49,502 nt of DNA from Bacteroidales bacterium UBA6445 (GCA_002439585.1 DJOF01000017.1:1-49502); one strand, 5' to 3'; counted from the stretch's first letter, positions 26,707 through 35,448 are shown. Translations and numbers: made by a program. Notes: generated from the letters alone by a model not told the origin.

Positions 26707-29700
26707 TTAGAATTCCACATTCAGTCCGAAAATGAATGTCTTGACATTCGGATATGAGCCCCAATCGACTCCCATCTTAGTCGCGGCCGTGTATTCGCTG
26801 ACCTCAGGGTCATAGCCGCTATACTTCGTGAGTGTAAGCACGTTGCCGCAGGTTACGTATGGCCTTATGCTGGAGATGTGGGCCTTGCGCAGAGCAGGGT
26901 GACGTATGTCGTAGGAAAGGGTTATATTCTTGAGCTTCACATACGAGCCGTCCTCCACGAAGCGAGACGAAACCTTGAGATTGTCCGTTCCCCCGGCCTT
27001 GGGCATGTCTGTTATATCACCTGGGCTGCGCCAACGCCTCAGTACATCGGTAATTTGGTTGTAGCCGTTGTTCATGCTCACGAGCTCGACGCGGGAGGCG
27101 TTGTAGATGTCGTTGCCAACAGAGCCGGTGATGAGGAAAGAGAGACTGAGTCCTTTCCATGAGAAGGTGTTCGTGAGTCCGAATGTGAAGTCTGGGTTTG
27201 CATCGCCTATCCATGTCTTATCAGCGGCGGTTATGCGCCCGTCGTTGTTCTTATCCTCATAGACAATGTTTCCCGTCTGCGGATCGACTCCCTTTGAGAC
27301 ATAGCCGTAGAACTGCGAGAGAGGGTGTCCTTCCTCCATTCTGATGACGGATTCCCTGCCCTGCTGGTCGGAGGTTCCGGCGAAATAGTATATCTTTTGG
27401 AGTCGGAGGCTCTCAAGCCTGTTGCGGTTCATCGAGATGTTGAAGTCCGTGTTCCAGCGGAAATCATTCTTGTCGATGTTTACGGAATTCAGAGAAAACT
27501 CCACGCCCCAGTTGGACATTTCGCCCTCGTTGCGGTAGATGCTGCCGACCTTAGCGGTGGAGGGAAGCGGAACATTGAGAAGAAGGTCCGTTGTGTATTT
27601 GTAGTAGCCGTCCATCGTGAGGTTCAAGCGACCTCCGAACATAGAGAAGTCAATTCCGATATTTGCTTGATTGGTGGTCTCCCATGTCAAGTCGGTGTTG
27701 CCCATCGCGCTTAGGCTGCTGATGGTCGGCACTGCGTCTGCATATTCAGGTTTGGTGTAGTCGGGATAGTTGATTTTGTATTTCTCTACCCATGCATAGT
27801 CCGCGAGACCGGCTTGGTTTCCGAGTTGTCCCCAACCTGCGCGGAGTTTCAAGTCGTCAATCCATGAAACGTCTTCCATCCACGACTCCCCACTGATTCT
27901 CCATGCGGCTGAAACAGACGGGAAGAATCCCCATTTGTGGCCCGGTGCAAGCTTGCTGGAACCATCGGCACGGAAGTTTGCGGTGATGTAGTAGCGACTG
28001 CTGTAGTTGTAGGAGAGCCGTCCGAGATATGACATTATCGACCACTTTGACCAGTCTTGACTGACGCCCTTAGGCATGTTTCCGGCGTTGAGGCCGAATA
28101 CGTTGTGGTTGGACATCAGATAAGTTTTTCCTGCTGTAAGCTCTTGGTAGTCTGAGGTGGTTGCGGAAGTTCCAGCCATCACCTCCAGGCTGTGCCCGTT
28201 CCAGAGCCCGTTGTAGGTCAGGATGTTGTCGTAAATCATACGCTTGTCATCGTTGCGTGTGTCGGTAACTGAACCGTTCTCTTTGCGTCCGAAAACGGTG
28301 CTGATGGGATCGAGGTAGGTGTAGCCGTGACCCCATCGACGGTCCATAGAGACGGTCGATTTGAACCTGAGTCCCTTCACGATGTCAAGGGTCAGAGCTC
28401 CAGATGCAATGAGCCTGTCGTATGAAGAGAAATTTTCCTGTGTCCTCGCGATGTTCTCGACCGGGGAGTTAAGTCCGCTCAGTCCGTAGAACTTTGTCCA
28501 ATAGTGCTCAGGGTTGTCCTCATCCCAGATCTTTGCGTATGTCGGCGTACAGAGGGCGGAAATCACCACACCTCCGTTGTTTGCGCCCAATCCGGTGTTC
28601 ACACCATTGGAGCGGCCGTTTGAGTAAGCCAGGTCCGTGCCGAAGCGAAGCCAGTCAAAGAGCTTCCACTCGGTGTTGACCTTCATGTTGAAGCGGCGGC
28701 TGTAAGTGGAGCGTATGACACCCGTCTCGTTGCTGTAGCCGGCACTGGCATAGTACTTGGCCTTTTCCGTGGCGTTGGAGACGGAGAGCTGGTAGTTCTG
28801 CGCGAGACCATTCCTGTAGGTCTCCTTTAACCAGTCTGTCTCGTCCTTGAGCCCGTACGGCATTTCTTCTACGATTGATTGAAGTCCTTCATCTACAAGA
28901 AGTTCCTTGTACTGCTCATGGTTGAGTACGTCGAATGTCCGGGCCACGGTCGTGAGGCCAACATATGAACTGAACGAAATCTGTGTTCCTTTGCCTGCCT
29001 TTCCTGATTTTGTCGTTATGAGCACGACACCGTTGGCTGCACGGGAACCATAGATGGCTGCTGAGGATGCGTCCTTGAGAATCTGCATGGATTCGATATC
29101 CGATGGTGAGAGGTAGGCAATCGCGTAGCTTCCCTCACCGACAGGAACCCCATCCACTACATAAAGAGGGTCGTTGCTAGAGGCAATTGATGAAGCTCCG
29201 CGCACGCGGATAGTCATCCCACTGCCCGGAAGTCCGCTTGTCTGCTGCGCTGTGACTCCAGCGACCTTTCCTTGAATGAAGCCTGCAGCATCGGTGATCG
29301 GGCGGGTCTTCATGTCATCGGTGGAGACGGTGGAGATGGCAGTTGTGAGGTCGCGTTTCTTTGCTGTTCCGTAACCGATGGCCACGACAGCGTCAAGGGC
29401 GATGGCATCTGTTTCGGCTGTCACGTCAATGACGGAGCGTCCCGCAACCTTTTCTGTCACAATTTTATAACCTAGTGCCTCGTAGCGGAGCAACGGGTCT
29501 TTCCCTGTCAGGGTGATCGTGTATTTTCCGTCGGCGTCGGTCATCGTACCGTTATGAGTTCCCTCTTCAAGCACACTCATCGCTATCACTGGAATCCCGT
29601 CCGAATCCACAACCGTTCCGCTGACAGTCCTTTCCTGAGCTTTAGGACGCTCGTCCTGCCTCTGCCGTGGAGCGAGCACGATAAGTTTCGGATTTTTGAT

Positions 29701-29967
29701 TTCATAAGAAATCCCTGTTTCTGAGAACAGTTCGTCGAGGACAGCCTTCAATGGCTTGTCTTTGACATTGATGCTGACCTTCCTATCCATATCAGGAAGA
29801 GCGCTGCTGTAGAAAAACTTGAAATCGCCCTGTTTCTCAACGATAGAAAGAACATCTGAAAGAGGCCTGTCCTTTGCGGAGACAGTGATCTGCTGTCCCC
29901 ACGACGGTACGGCGAAGACCATTGCGACGAGTATTGCCAATACCCATTTCATCAATCTGTGGTGCAT
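26707..29967 (-). CDS. SusC/RagA-family TonB-dependent transporter with STN domain (PUL1)
   Basis: Outer-membrane oligosaccharide importer, 1086 residues. Order: signal peptide ending SWGQ; STN domain at about 26-100 (FKFFYSSALPDMDRKV), the module that contacts FecR; carboxypeptidase-regulatory-like domain at about 115-200 (GTVVDSDGIPVIAMSVLEEG); TonB box-like VAIGYGTAKKRDL; plug (PLYVVDGVPVG, SMQILKDASSAAIYGSRAANG); and a 22-strand barrel ending in VEF. The STN domain pairs it with the upstream FecR for trans-envelope signalling. An ATG at 29952 is an alternative start. susD follows immediately. Confidence 0.96.
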   Translation of the reverse strand: MHHRLMKWVLAILVAMVFAVPSWGQQITVSAKDRPLSDVLSIVEKQGDFKFFYSSALPDMDRKVSINVKDKPLKAVLDELFSETGISYEIKNPKLIVLAPRQRQDERPKAQERTVSGTVVDSDGIPVIAMSVLEEGTHNGTMTDADGKYTITLTGKDPLLRYEALGYKIVTEKVAGRSVIDVTAETDAIALDAVVAIGYGTAKKRDLTTAISTVSTDDMKTRPITDAAGFIQGKVAGVTAQQTSGLPGSGMTIRVRGASSIASSNDPLYVVDGVPVGEGSYAIAYLSPSDIESMQILKDASSAAIYGSRAANGVVLITTKSGKAGKGTQISFSSYVGLTTVARTFDVLNHEQYKELLVDEGLQSIVEEMPYGLKDETDWLKETYRNGLAQNYQLSVSNATEKAKYYASAGYSNETGVIRSTYSRRFNMKVNTEWKLFDWLRFGTDLAYSNGRSNGVNTGLGANNGGVVISALCTPTYAKIWDEDNPEHYWTKFYGLSGLNSPVENIARTQENFSSYDRLIASGALTLDIVKGLRFKSTVSMDRRWGHGYTYLDPISTVFGRKENGSVTDTRNDDKRMIYDNILTYNGLWNGHSLEVMAGTSATTSDYQELTAGKTYLMSNHNVFGLNAGNMPKGVSQDWSKWSIMSYLGRLSYNYSSRYYITANFRADGSSKLAPGHKWGFFPSVSAAWRISGESWMEDVSWIDDLKLRAGWGQLGNQAGLADYAWVEKYKINYPDYTKPEYADAVPTISSLSAMGNTDLTWETTNQANIGIDFSMFGGRLNLTMDGYYKYTTDLLLNVPLPSTAKVGSIYRNEGEMSNWGVEFSLNSVNIDKNDFRWNTDFNISMNRNRLESLRLQKIYYFAGTSDQQGRESVIRMEEGHPLSQFYGYVSKGVDPQTGNIVYEDKNNDGRITAADKTWIGDANPDFTFGLTNTFSWKGLSLSFLITGSVGNDIYNASRVELVSMNNGYNQITDVLRRWRSPGDITDMPKAGGTDNLKVSSRFVEDGSYVKLKNITLSYDIRHPALRKAHISSIRPYVTCGNVLTLTKYSGYDPEVSEYTAATKMGVDWGSYPNVKTFIFGLNVEF

Positions 29968-29984
29968 TGTTTTTTGGTTATTAT

Positions 29985-30014
29985 TTGTTTGTTATATAAA
30001 GGCATTCCGGAATG
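29985..30014 (-). promoter_or_regulatory. Palindrome and leader between fecR and susC (PUL1)
   Basis: CATTCCGGAATG (30003-30014) is a perfect 12-bp palindrome directly after the fecR stop. It is followed in the minus-strand direction by TTTATATAACAAACAA (30000-29985). The same block (15 of 16 bases) lies before the dead-GH5 gene. It may act in processing between fecR and susC or in raising susC expression. Confidence 0.5.
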
Positions 30015-30890
30015 TCACCGGTTAAGCCTTGAAAGTTTCACGACATTTCCGTCTATTGTCCAGCACACCGGCGAGGTCTCTGTAATTAGATTGAGCATAG
30101 CCTTGAGCGAGGTGTTTGGAATAACCCCAGTGTAGCGCAGGGTTTTGATGCTTTCATCCGTGAGGATGACGCGGACATTGAAGAGGCGTTCCATCTCGGT
30201 AGCTACTGCGGTGAGGCTGCTTCCGTTGAATGCCACTTCGTTTCGCAGCCATGGAACTTCGGATCCTATTTCTGTCGGCTGGGGTTGTCCGAGCGTTCCC
30301 AACGATCTATTGTATGATATGCTATGGTGCGGATAGAGTACTGCCTCGCTCGTTCCCGCAGTTGTGAGGACCTTGCCATCCACGAGCGTGACGGTCTCGT
30401 CCCCGTCCTCGTAAGAACGGACATTGAACTTTGTTCCTAGAGCCTCGACGCTGATGTTCCCCGTGCTGACGATAAAGGGAAGTTCCGCGTTTTTTGCGAC
30501 TTCAAAGAAGGCTTCCCCCTCAAGGGATATGTTTCTATTCGTCTTTCCGTATTCAGTCGAGAATGACACGCGGCTGGCTGAGTTCAGCCTGATGTGGCTG
30601 CCGTCAGGAAGCAACATGTCACTCCTCTGCCCGCAGTCAGCGACAATCTCGAACTGTCCGAGAGCTGCCTGTGGCGCGGAAATGCGTATCCCCACAACGG
30701 CACCGAGCGCGACAGCCGCAGCCACAGCGGAAACCGCCACAACGCGCCAAAGACCAATTCTGTGCTGTCTGGCCTCTTTCTCTAGCCGTGCCGCACGTTT
30801 CTTTGTCTGCGCAAACGCTGTGTCGATTTCTTCTTGTGTTACAGATGACCCATCAATCGCGTCCCATTTGATGAAAATATCTCTCCTCAT
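30015..30890 (-). CDS. FecR-family anti-sigma regulator (PUL1)
   Basis: The 291-residue inner-membrane protein has an N-terminal cytoplasmic sigma-binding part, one membrane segment (about 48-70, VVAVSAVAAAVALGAVVG), a FecR domain (LLPDGSHIRLNSASRV, GEAFFEVAKN, EALGTKFNVRSY) and a C-terminal DUF4974-like domain (FNGSSLTAVATEMERLFNV). In the family it holds or activates the ECF sigma factor in response to the SusC STN domain. It begins 1 bp after the stop of the GH27 gene, so sigma and anti-sigma are separated by a glycosidase gene. Confidence 0.93.
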   Translation of the reverse strand: MRRDIFIKWDAIDGSSVTQEEIDTAFAQTKKRAARLEKEARQHRIGLWRVVAVSAVAAAVALGAVVGIRISAPQAALGQFEIVADCGQRSDMLLPDGSHIRLNSASRVSFSTEYGKTNRNISLEGEAFFEVAKNAELPFIVSTGNISVEALGTKFNVRSYEDGDETVTLVDGKVLTTAGTSEAVLYPHHSISYNRSLGTLGQPQPTEIGSEVPWLRNEVAFNGSSLTAVATEMERLFNVRVILTDESIKTLRYTGVIPNTSLKAMLNLITETSPVCWTIDGNVVKLSRLNR

Positions 30891-30891
30891 A

Positions 30892-32523
30892 TCACTTTTT
30901 TCTTGCCATTCTTATGCAGTCAAATGCCGCCTTCGGTGACGTCACACTGGATATACGGATCTTATTCTCTCCCTTGAGAAGCTCCACGTCGAACGGAATC
31001 TCCACGAATGCGGAGTCCGTTGCCGCAATCGAGGCGTGATGCTTCTTATCGTTCACAACCAGATCAAAATCAACCGCCTCCGGTGAGGAGATGAGGACTG
31101 CCAAGCTATATTTTCCTCCGCGGCGGCTGAACACGTCGCTCCACTCAAGCCAGTTTGTCTCGGAGCCACCGAGATTCATCGCCACAGCCCGTCCGGAAGC
31201 TCCCTCCTCTACAGGGACATATTTCACACCCGTTCCGCGAATGTCAGTGAAATCTGGGCAGTATCCCCACTCGGCCTCATACAGCACAGGCTCAATACGT
31301 TTGCCTTCAACCTTAAGAATTTTTGCCGTATGCGGCGGAAGTTCCATCTCTATGACATCGCAGGAAGCAAGGTCGGAGCGCAGGTTGAGGTCGCGCAGCT
31401 TCATCTGACCGGCGAACTCCAGCACCTGTGCAGGCACGCTGAACGAGGCGGCTGTGTCCGAAGGGTTATAGAGAGCGACGGCTCTTTCGCGGCCGTGACG
31501 CCGCAGGACGTCCTTCGCGAAGACATAGGTATCTCCTTCGTGCTGAACCACATGAGCCTGAAGTCCGAGCGGATCTTGGTTCACGGCAATCAGCTCTGGG
31601 TTGGTGATTATCCGCATCGTCTCCTCCGGAATGTACTCGATGTCGCAGCCTAGAAGCAGCGGTGAACTCATTATACACCACATCCCGAAATGGGCCTCCT
31701 CTTCGGCATAGCTCAGTCCCAGCCCGTTCTCCCAGAAGAAGGGTGACGGCTTTATGTTGTAGCCCAAGGCGAGCATATCCATATCGTTGTAGTGCCCGCC
31801 ACGCGCGTACGCCGAAAGGTAGAGGTTTCTCTTGACTATTGACGCCATCGACGACCACACGGGACGGATGTCCCCCGACATCCTCCAGGAGTCTGCAATC
31901 TTCTCTGCCCATGTCCCAGGGAAGTCCCAGCGGCAGATGTTGATGTCGATATGCCTCCCAGCCACGCTGTCAATCACATGACGAATCCTTTCGTAGCGAT
32001 CCTGCTCATCGAGGTGGAGGTGAAAGCCCCCACAGTAGTCAATCTTGATAAAGTCGAAGTTCCAATTGTTGAAGTACTGGTCCGCGTCCTGCACGTCGTG
32101 CATCCATAATCCGGCGCCAATCCCATTGGTGTCTCTGAGATTTTTCGAGAGCGCCCCGCAGGTGTTGTCCCCAGCATCGGAGTAGATTCCCGCCTTGAAC
32201 CCGAGGGAATGGATGTAGTCCGAGAGCGAGCGCATCTGCTCCGGGCCTCCGGGAAATCTCACCGGATGGGGAATCATGTAGCCGCGCTCGTCGCGGTAGC
32301 CGAAGAATCCGTCGTCGATGTTCACGTTTGAGTAGCCGGCTTCCTTGAGTCCCCGTTCGACGAGGAGGTCTGCCTGACGTCTTATGATCGAGTCCGAGAT
32401 GTTGACGGTGTATGCGTTCCATGAGCTCCAGCCCATCAGAGGCGGTTTTACCGCATGGTTTTTCACGCAGTTACATGAGACGATGAACGCTAGAATAAGG
32501 GGAAGAGAATATATCCACCTCAT
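30892..32523 (-). CDS. GH27 alpha-galactosidase lipoprotein
   Basis: Retaining alpha-galactosidase of family 27, 543 residues, with lipoprotein signal (LILAFIVSC). The barrel shows GH27 blocks PPLMGWSSWNAY, NVNIDDGFFG, the nucleophile Asp in FIKIDYCGG and the acid/base Asp in SWRMSGDI. A C-terminal CBM6/35-like beta-sandwich starts near residue 400 (LYEAEWGYCP). It removes terminal alpha-galactose (alpha-N-acetylgalactosamine is less likely). The ATG at 32523 is chosen for the lipoprotein signal; upstream in-frame starts add unlikely residues. It sits between the ECF sigma and fecR genes, an uncommon position for an enzyme in a Sus-type locus. Confidence 0.93.
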   Translation of the reverse strand: MRWIYSLPLILAFIVSCNCVKNHAVKPPLMGWSSWNAYTVNISDSIIRRQADLLVERGLKEAGYSNVNIDDGFFGYRDERGYMIPHPVRFPGGPEQMRSLSDYIHSLGFKAGIYSDAGDNTCGALSKNLRDTNGIGAGLWMHDVQDADQYFNNWNFDFIKIDYCGGFHLHLDEQDRYERIRHVIDSVAGRHIDINICRWDFPGTWAEKIADSWRMSGDIRPVWSSMASIVKRNLYLSAYARGGHYNDMDMLALGYNIKPSPFFWENGLGLSYAEEEAHFGMWCIMSSPLLLGCDIEYIPEETMRIITNPELIAVNQDPLGLQAHVVQHEGDTYVFAKDVLRRHGRERAVALYNPSDTAASFSVPAQVLEFAGQMKLRDLNLRSDLASCDVIEMELPPHTAKILKVEGKRIEPVLYEAEWGYCPDFTDIRGTGVKYVPVEEGASGRAVAMNLGGSETNWLEWSDVFSRRGGKYSLAVLISSPEAVDFDLVVNDKKHHASIAATDSAFVEIPFDVELLKGENKIRISSVTSPKAAFDCIRMARKK

Positions 32524-32570
32524 TTTTAGGGTGTTACAAGAATGTGGCATTAGACAAAAACGCATATAAT

Positions 32571-32606
32571 GACGATTTCTACATTATTAAGAGTGTAAAA
32601 ATCGTC
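32571..32606 (-). other. Hairpin between the PUL1 sigma gene and GH27
   Basis: GACGATTT (32571-32578) pairs with AAATCGTC (32599-32606), continued by TACA/TGTA across a single mismatch, leaving a 10-nt loop. It is a strong stem-loop about 48 bp upstream of the GH27 start and could end or attenuate the sigma transcript. Confidence 0.5.
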
Positions 32607-32614
32607 TCCACACC

Positions 32615-32653
32615 CATCGGAAATTGTTATTTTTTTGAAAATATCTTCCGATG
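32615..32653 (-). other. Second inverted repeat downstream of the PUL1 sigma gene
   Basis: CATCGGAA (32615-32622) and TTCCGATG (32646-32653) form a perfect 8-bp inverted repeat with an AT-rich 23-nt spacer, 33 bp after the sigma stop codon. The run of A on the minus strand inside the spacer makes a simple intrinsic terminator unlikely. It may be an operator or an RNA structure. Confidence 0.4.
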
Positions 32654-32685
32654 AGTACGAAGAAGTATGTATATGCGAGGGTGGG

Positions 32686-33225
32686 CTAAACGAAGAATAC
32701 CATCAGACACAGGACGCGGCGGATGTCCCTCAGAGCGGCGTTCATCAGATTTTCGACAGTCTTTTTCTTTATTCCGAGAATTTCCGCAATCTCGTCGTTC
32801 GATTTGCCATCGTTTCGGCTAAGGGTGAACACGCGTCGGCGGCGTTCCGGCATATTTTCGACAGCCTCACGAATCTTTACGGCCTTCTCGGCGGCGGTCA
32901 GGTGGGAATCTATTGTCTGGTCCACGGCAAAGTCGAAATCTTCTATCGTCATGGAATGGCTGCGTTTTTTCAGGTGGAGCAGTGCTGAATTGCGAGTCAT
33001 GGTGTAGAGATAGGACCCGAATGCATGGATTTCCGGGAGAGTGTCCCGTAGCAGCCAGATTTTAGCGAATACATCTTGGGCAATGTCCTCGGCAACTGCT
33101 CGGTCCTTAAGGATCTCGGACAGAAAGACAAGGACCTTGGGATAGTAGTACGAGAAAACTTCACGGAACGCGCCTTCGCTGCCATCCGTAACAGATTTTA
33201 GTAGCTCTTTCTCGTTTTCCAGCAT
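32686..33225 (-). CDS. ECF RNA polymerase sigma factor (PUL1)
   Basis: The 179-residue sigma-70 family protein has region 2 (FSYYYPKVLVFL, AEDIAQDVFAKIW, GSYLYTMTRNSALLHLK) and region 4 (MPERRRRVFTLSRNDGKSND, then the helix-turn-helix EIAEILGIKKKTVENLMNAA). It likely activates the genes of PUL1 under control of the FecR encoded after GH27. The ATG at 33225 is used; the upstream in-frame start at 33249 is TTG. It is divergent from the sigma gene of PUL2. Confidence 0.92.
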   Translation of the reverse strand: MLENEKELLKSVTDGSEGAFREVFSYYYPKVLVFLSEILKDRAVAEDIAQDVFAKIWLLRDTLPEIHAFGSYLYTMTRNSALLHLKKRSHSMTIEDFDFAVDQTIDSHLTAAEKAVKIREAVENMPERRRRVFTLSRNDGKSNDEIAEILGIKKKTVENLMNAALRDIRRVLCLMVFFV

Positions 33226-33246
33226 GGTCTCGATATCTTTCTTCTG

Positions 33247-33254
33247 CAAATTTA
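33247..33254 (-). promoter_or_regulatory. Possible -7 element of the PUL1 sigma gene
   Basis: TAAATTTG on the minus strand matches TAnnTTTG and ends 21 bp before the ATG at 33225. No TTG is found at the usual -33 distance. Confidence 0.4.
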
Positions 33255-33374
33255 TATCTATTTGTTGATTTTCTATGATAGGTTTGACTTAATCAGTCCT
33301 ACCCTCCGGCAGAAATAAATTTCAAGAAAGGACGAACTGTTACATCGATTTTTTTCCGGATAAATGTAATTTTA

Positions 33375-33407
33375 TTGGTTAATTTCGGTACCGTTTCTAT
33401 ATATTTG
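33375..33407 (+). promoter_or_regulatory. Promoter of the PUL2 sigma gene
   Basis: TTG (33375-33377) followed after 22 bp by TATATTTG (33400-33407) fits the Bacteroidetes -33/-7 arrangement, with a spacer slightly longer than usual. The box ends 26 bp before the start codon. Confidence 0.5.
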
Positions 33408-33433
33408 CAGGCATTTTTGCACGAGACGTTTAA

Positions 33434-34018
33434 ATGAAGAATAATTCTGAAATGTCGGAAACCGCATTGTGGAACATGTTTAGGGAAGGAGATGCTGAGG
33501 CATTCTCTTCCCTTTATGAGCTGTATGTCGATGATATGTACCGCTATGGGATGAAGATCATTTCTGACAAAGACATTCTGAGAGATGCCATCCATGATGT
33601 TTTTGTGAAATTGTTCAGTGCTGCGAGGCTTCCCGCCGAAGTCAGAAGTCCCAAGGCATATCTGTTCAAGTCTCTCCGAAGCCAGATTTACGACAACCGC
33701 AGGCTTAGGGAGGGAGGATTACCTTCCACAAGTATTGATAACGTGCCTTTTAATGTCGAATGGAGGCTCTCGGATGATGCAGCGTGCGAACATGAGAATC
33801 GTGCCGAGACAGAGGAAAGGTACAGACGTGCGTTGTCTGTCATGACGGACAGACAGAAGGAAGCTGTCTATCTTCATTATACCCTGGGCTTCTCCTTCGA
33901 AGAGACCGCCTCTATGATGGACATGAACATCCAGTCCGTCCGAAATCTCATGTCCCGGGCTCTTGCAAAGGTCAGAAAATTAATGTCTTTAGCGGTTTTC
34001 CTTAATCTCTTTGTCTGA
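33434..34018 (+). CDS. ECF RNA polymerase sigma factor (PUL2)
   Basis: The 194-residue sigma factor has region 2 (ELYVDDMYRYGMKII, RDAIHDVFVKLF, KAYLFKSLRSQIYDNRR) and region 4 (MTDRQKEAVYLHYTLGFSFE, then the helix-turn-helix ETASMMDMNIQSVRNLMSRA). It is divergent from the PUL1 sigma gene across about 208 bp and upstream of its own fecR. The two sigma proteins differ in most positions, so each likely has its own promoters. Confidence 0.92.
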   Translation: MKNNSEMSETALWNMFREGDAEAFSSLYELYVDDMYRYGMKIISDKDILRDAIHDVFVKLFSAARLPAEVRSPKAYLFKSLRSQIYDNRRLREGGLPSTSIDNVPFNVEWRLSDDAACEHENRAETEERYRRALSVMTDRQKEAVYLHYTLGFSFEETASMMDMNIQSVRNLMSRALAKVRKLMSLAVFLNLFV

Positions 34019-34339
34019 ACTCATTCTAATTCTAGGACAAAATTCTCGTCTCAAGGAGCATTTCAATCAGTAAGTTTTTTAAAATCTACATGGAAATTGT
34101 TTTGAAATGTTTCAACTTTTCTCTTAAGGCCCTTTCCGGCCATTGACTTGAACTGCCTCGAAGAATTTTCATAATATAATTCGGGAATCATTTCAAAATA
34201 ATTTCTAAAAAAGTGTGGGGGTGTGAGTATAAAATTCACGTTTCCGCAGTCTACTATATTGTTTTATTGTCTATGGGTGTCATAAACATGTTGAGTCCAC
34301 CAGACAATATGACCACATAGACTGTTAATAACTGATGAA
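34019..34339 (+). other. Long gap between PUL2 sigma and fecR genes
   Basis: This 321-bp AT-rich gap holds no gene. It contains a perfect palindrome TTGAAA-TG-TTTCAA at 34102-34115 and a GGCC-CTTTCC-GGCC inverted repeat near 34131. The gap is long for a sigma/fecR pair, so fecR and the genes after it may have their own ECF-type promoter here. No -33/-7 pair of the primary type is convincing. Confidence 0.5.
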
Positions 34340-35416
34340 ATGAGTAATAAAGACAAGCTGACGGACGAGATTTTCTCTGTAATGGAGCCCATCGAGGAAC
34401 ATATCAGTAAATCGGACAGGATAAGACTGTGGCTCTCGATCGACAGGGATTATAGGATTGCAGGAAAACGGAACAGAATCATCAAGGTTTTCTTGCAGTT
34501 TCTTGCTGCTTCAGTGGGAATGGCTGCGGCCGTCGTTGTCGGGGTGTTTATTTATAGCGAATTTGTCTTAAATAATTCACAAGAGGGCGGTTTTGGACTC
34601 CAGTTGGTGGCAGACTATTCTCCGGAAAAATGCGGAGAAATAAGCCTTGTTCTTCCTGGTGACACTGTCAATGTCGCGGAAAATGCCAAAGTTACCTATA
34701 CTGAAAGCACTCTGTCAATAACTTCCGATGGTGAGACTCATTTACGAGACATCGCTGCTGAAGATGAGATTCACAAACTGTTCGTGCCTTACGGAAAGAT
34801 AGCTCGTCTGAAGCTCTCGGATGGTACGGAGATACATCTTAATGCTGGGTCAATAGTAGCGTTCAATGCAAAAATGGCAGGGAAGTCCAGAATCTTATAT
34901 CTCAATGGAGAGGCTTACCTTGATGTGGCGCATGACGAAAGCCGTCCATTCGAAGTCATAACAGACAAGATGAGCGTATCAGTGCTCGGGACAAGTTTCG
35001 ATGTGAAGGCCTATCAGGATGAAGAATACCAAAGCGTGGTTCTCGTTTCCGGGCGGGTCAAAGTCGGTTCAGAACGTTTGGATGATGATTATGTTATGAG
35101 CCCCAACCAAAGGTTCACAATTGATCGGTCAGGAGGTGCTGAGGTGAAGACCGTAGAGGCGGAAGACTATGTATGTTGGACGACAAATTTCCTTAAGTTC
35201 AGACGTTCAGACATCGCAGACGTTCTCAGTAGTCTCGCACGTCATTACAATGCGGACTTCGTATGTGATGAGACCGTCAAGGGATTATCCATCACTGGTA
35301 ATATGGATATCTCAGGAAGTTTAGAAAATGCTTTGGAAAATCTTTCAATTGTCTCCGGAATATCCTATCGGAAAGAGAAAAACGGAATCTATGTCATAAC
35401 TATGTTAAGGCGCTGA
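34340..35416 (+). CDS. FecR-family anti-sigma regulator (PUL2)
   Basis: The 358-residue inner-membrane regulator has an N-terminal cytoplasmic part, a membrane segment (about 55-76, FLAASVGMAAAVVVGVFIY), an extended periplasmic lead-in, a FecR domain (KLSDGTEIHLNAGSIVAFN, GEAYLDVAHDESRPFEV, SVLGTSFDVKAY) and a C-terminal DUF4974-like domain (FRRSDIADVLSSLARHYNAD). It is longer than the PUL1 FecR because of an added strand-rich segment before the FecR domain. It likely couples the SusC STN signal to the adjacent ECF sigma. Confidence 0.93.
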   Translation: MSNKDKLTDEIFSVMEPIEEHISKSDRIRLWLSIDRDYRIAGKRNRIIKVFLQFLAASVGMAAAVVVGVFIYSEFVLNNSQEGGFGLQLVADYSPEKCGEISLVLPGDTVNVAENAKVTYTESTLSITSDGETHLRDIAAEDEIHKLFVPYGKIARLKLSDGTEIHLNAGSIVAFNAKMAGKSRILYLNGEAYLDVAHDESRPFEVITDKMSVSVLGTSFDVKAYQDEEYQSVVLVSGRVKVGSERLDDDYVMSPNQRFTIDRSGGAEVKTVEAEDYVCWTTNFLKFRRSDIADVLSSLARHYNADFVCDETVKGLSITGNMDISGSLENALENLSIVSGISYRKEKNGIYVITMLRR

Positions 35417-35448
35417 AAAAATAGAGCCTTTTCGTTGAGCGAGAGTAG

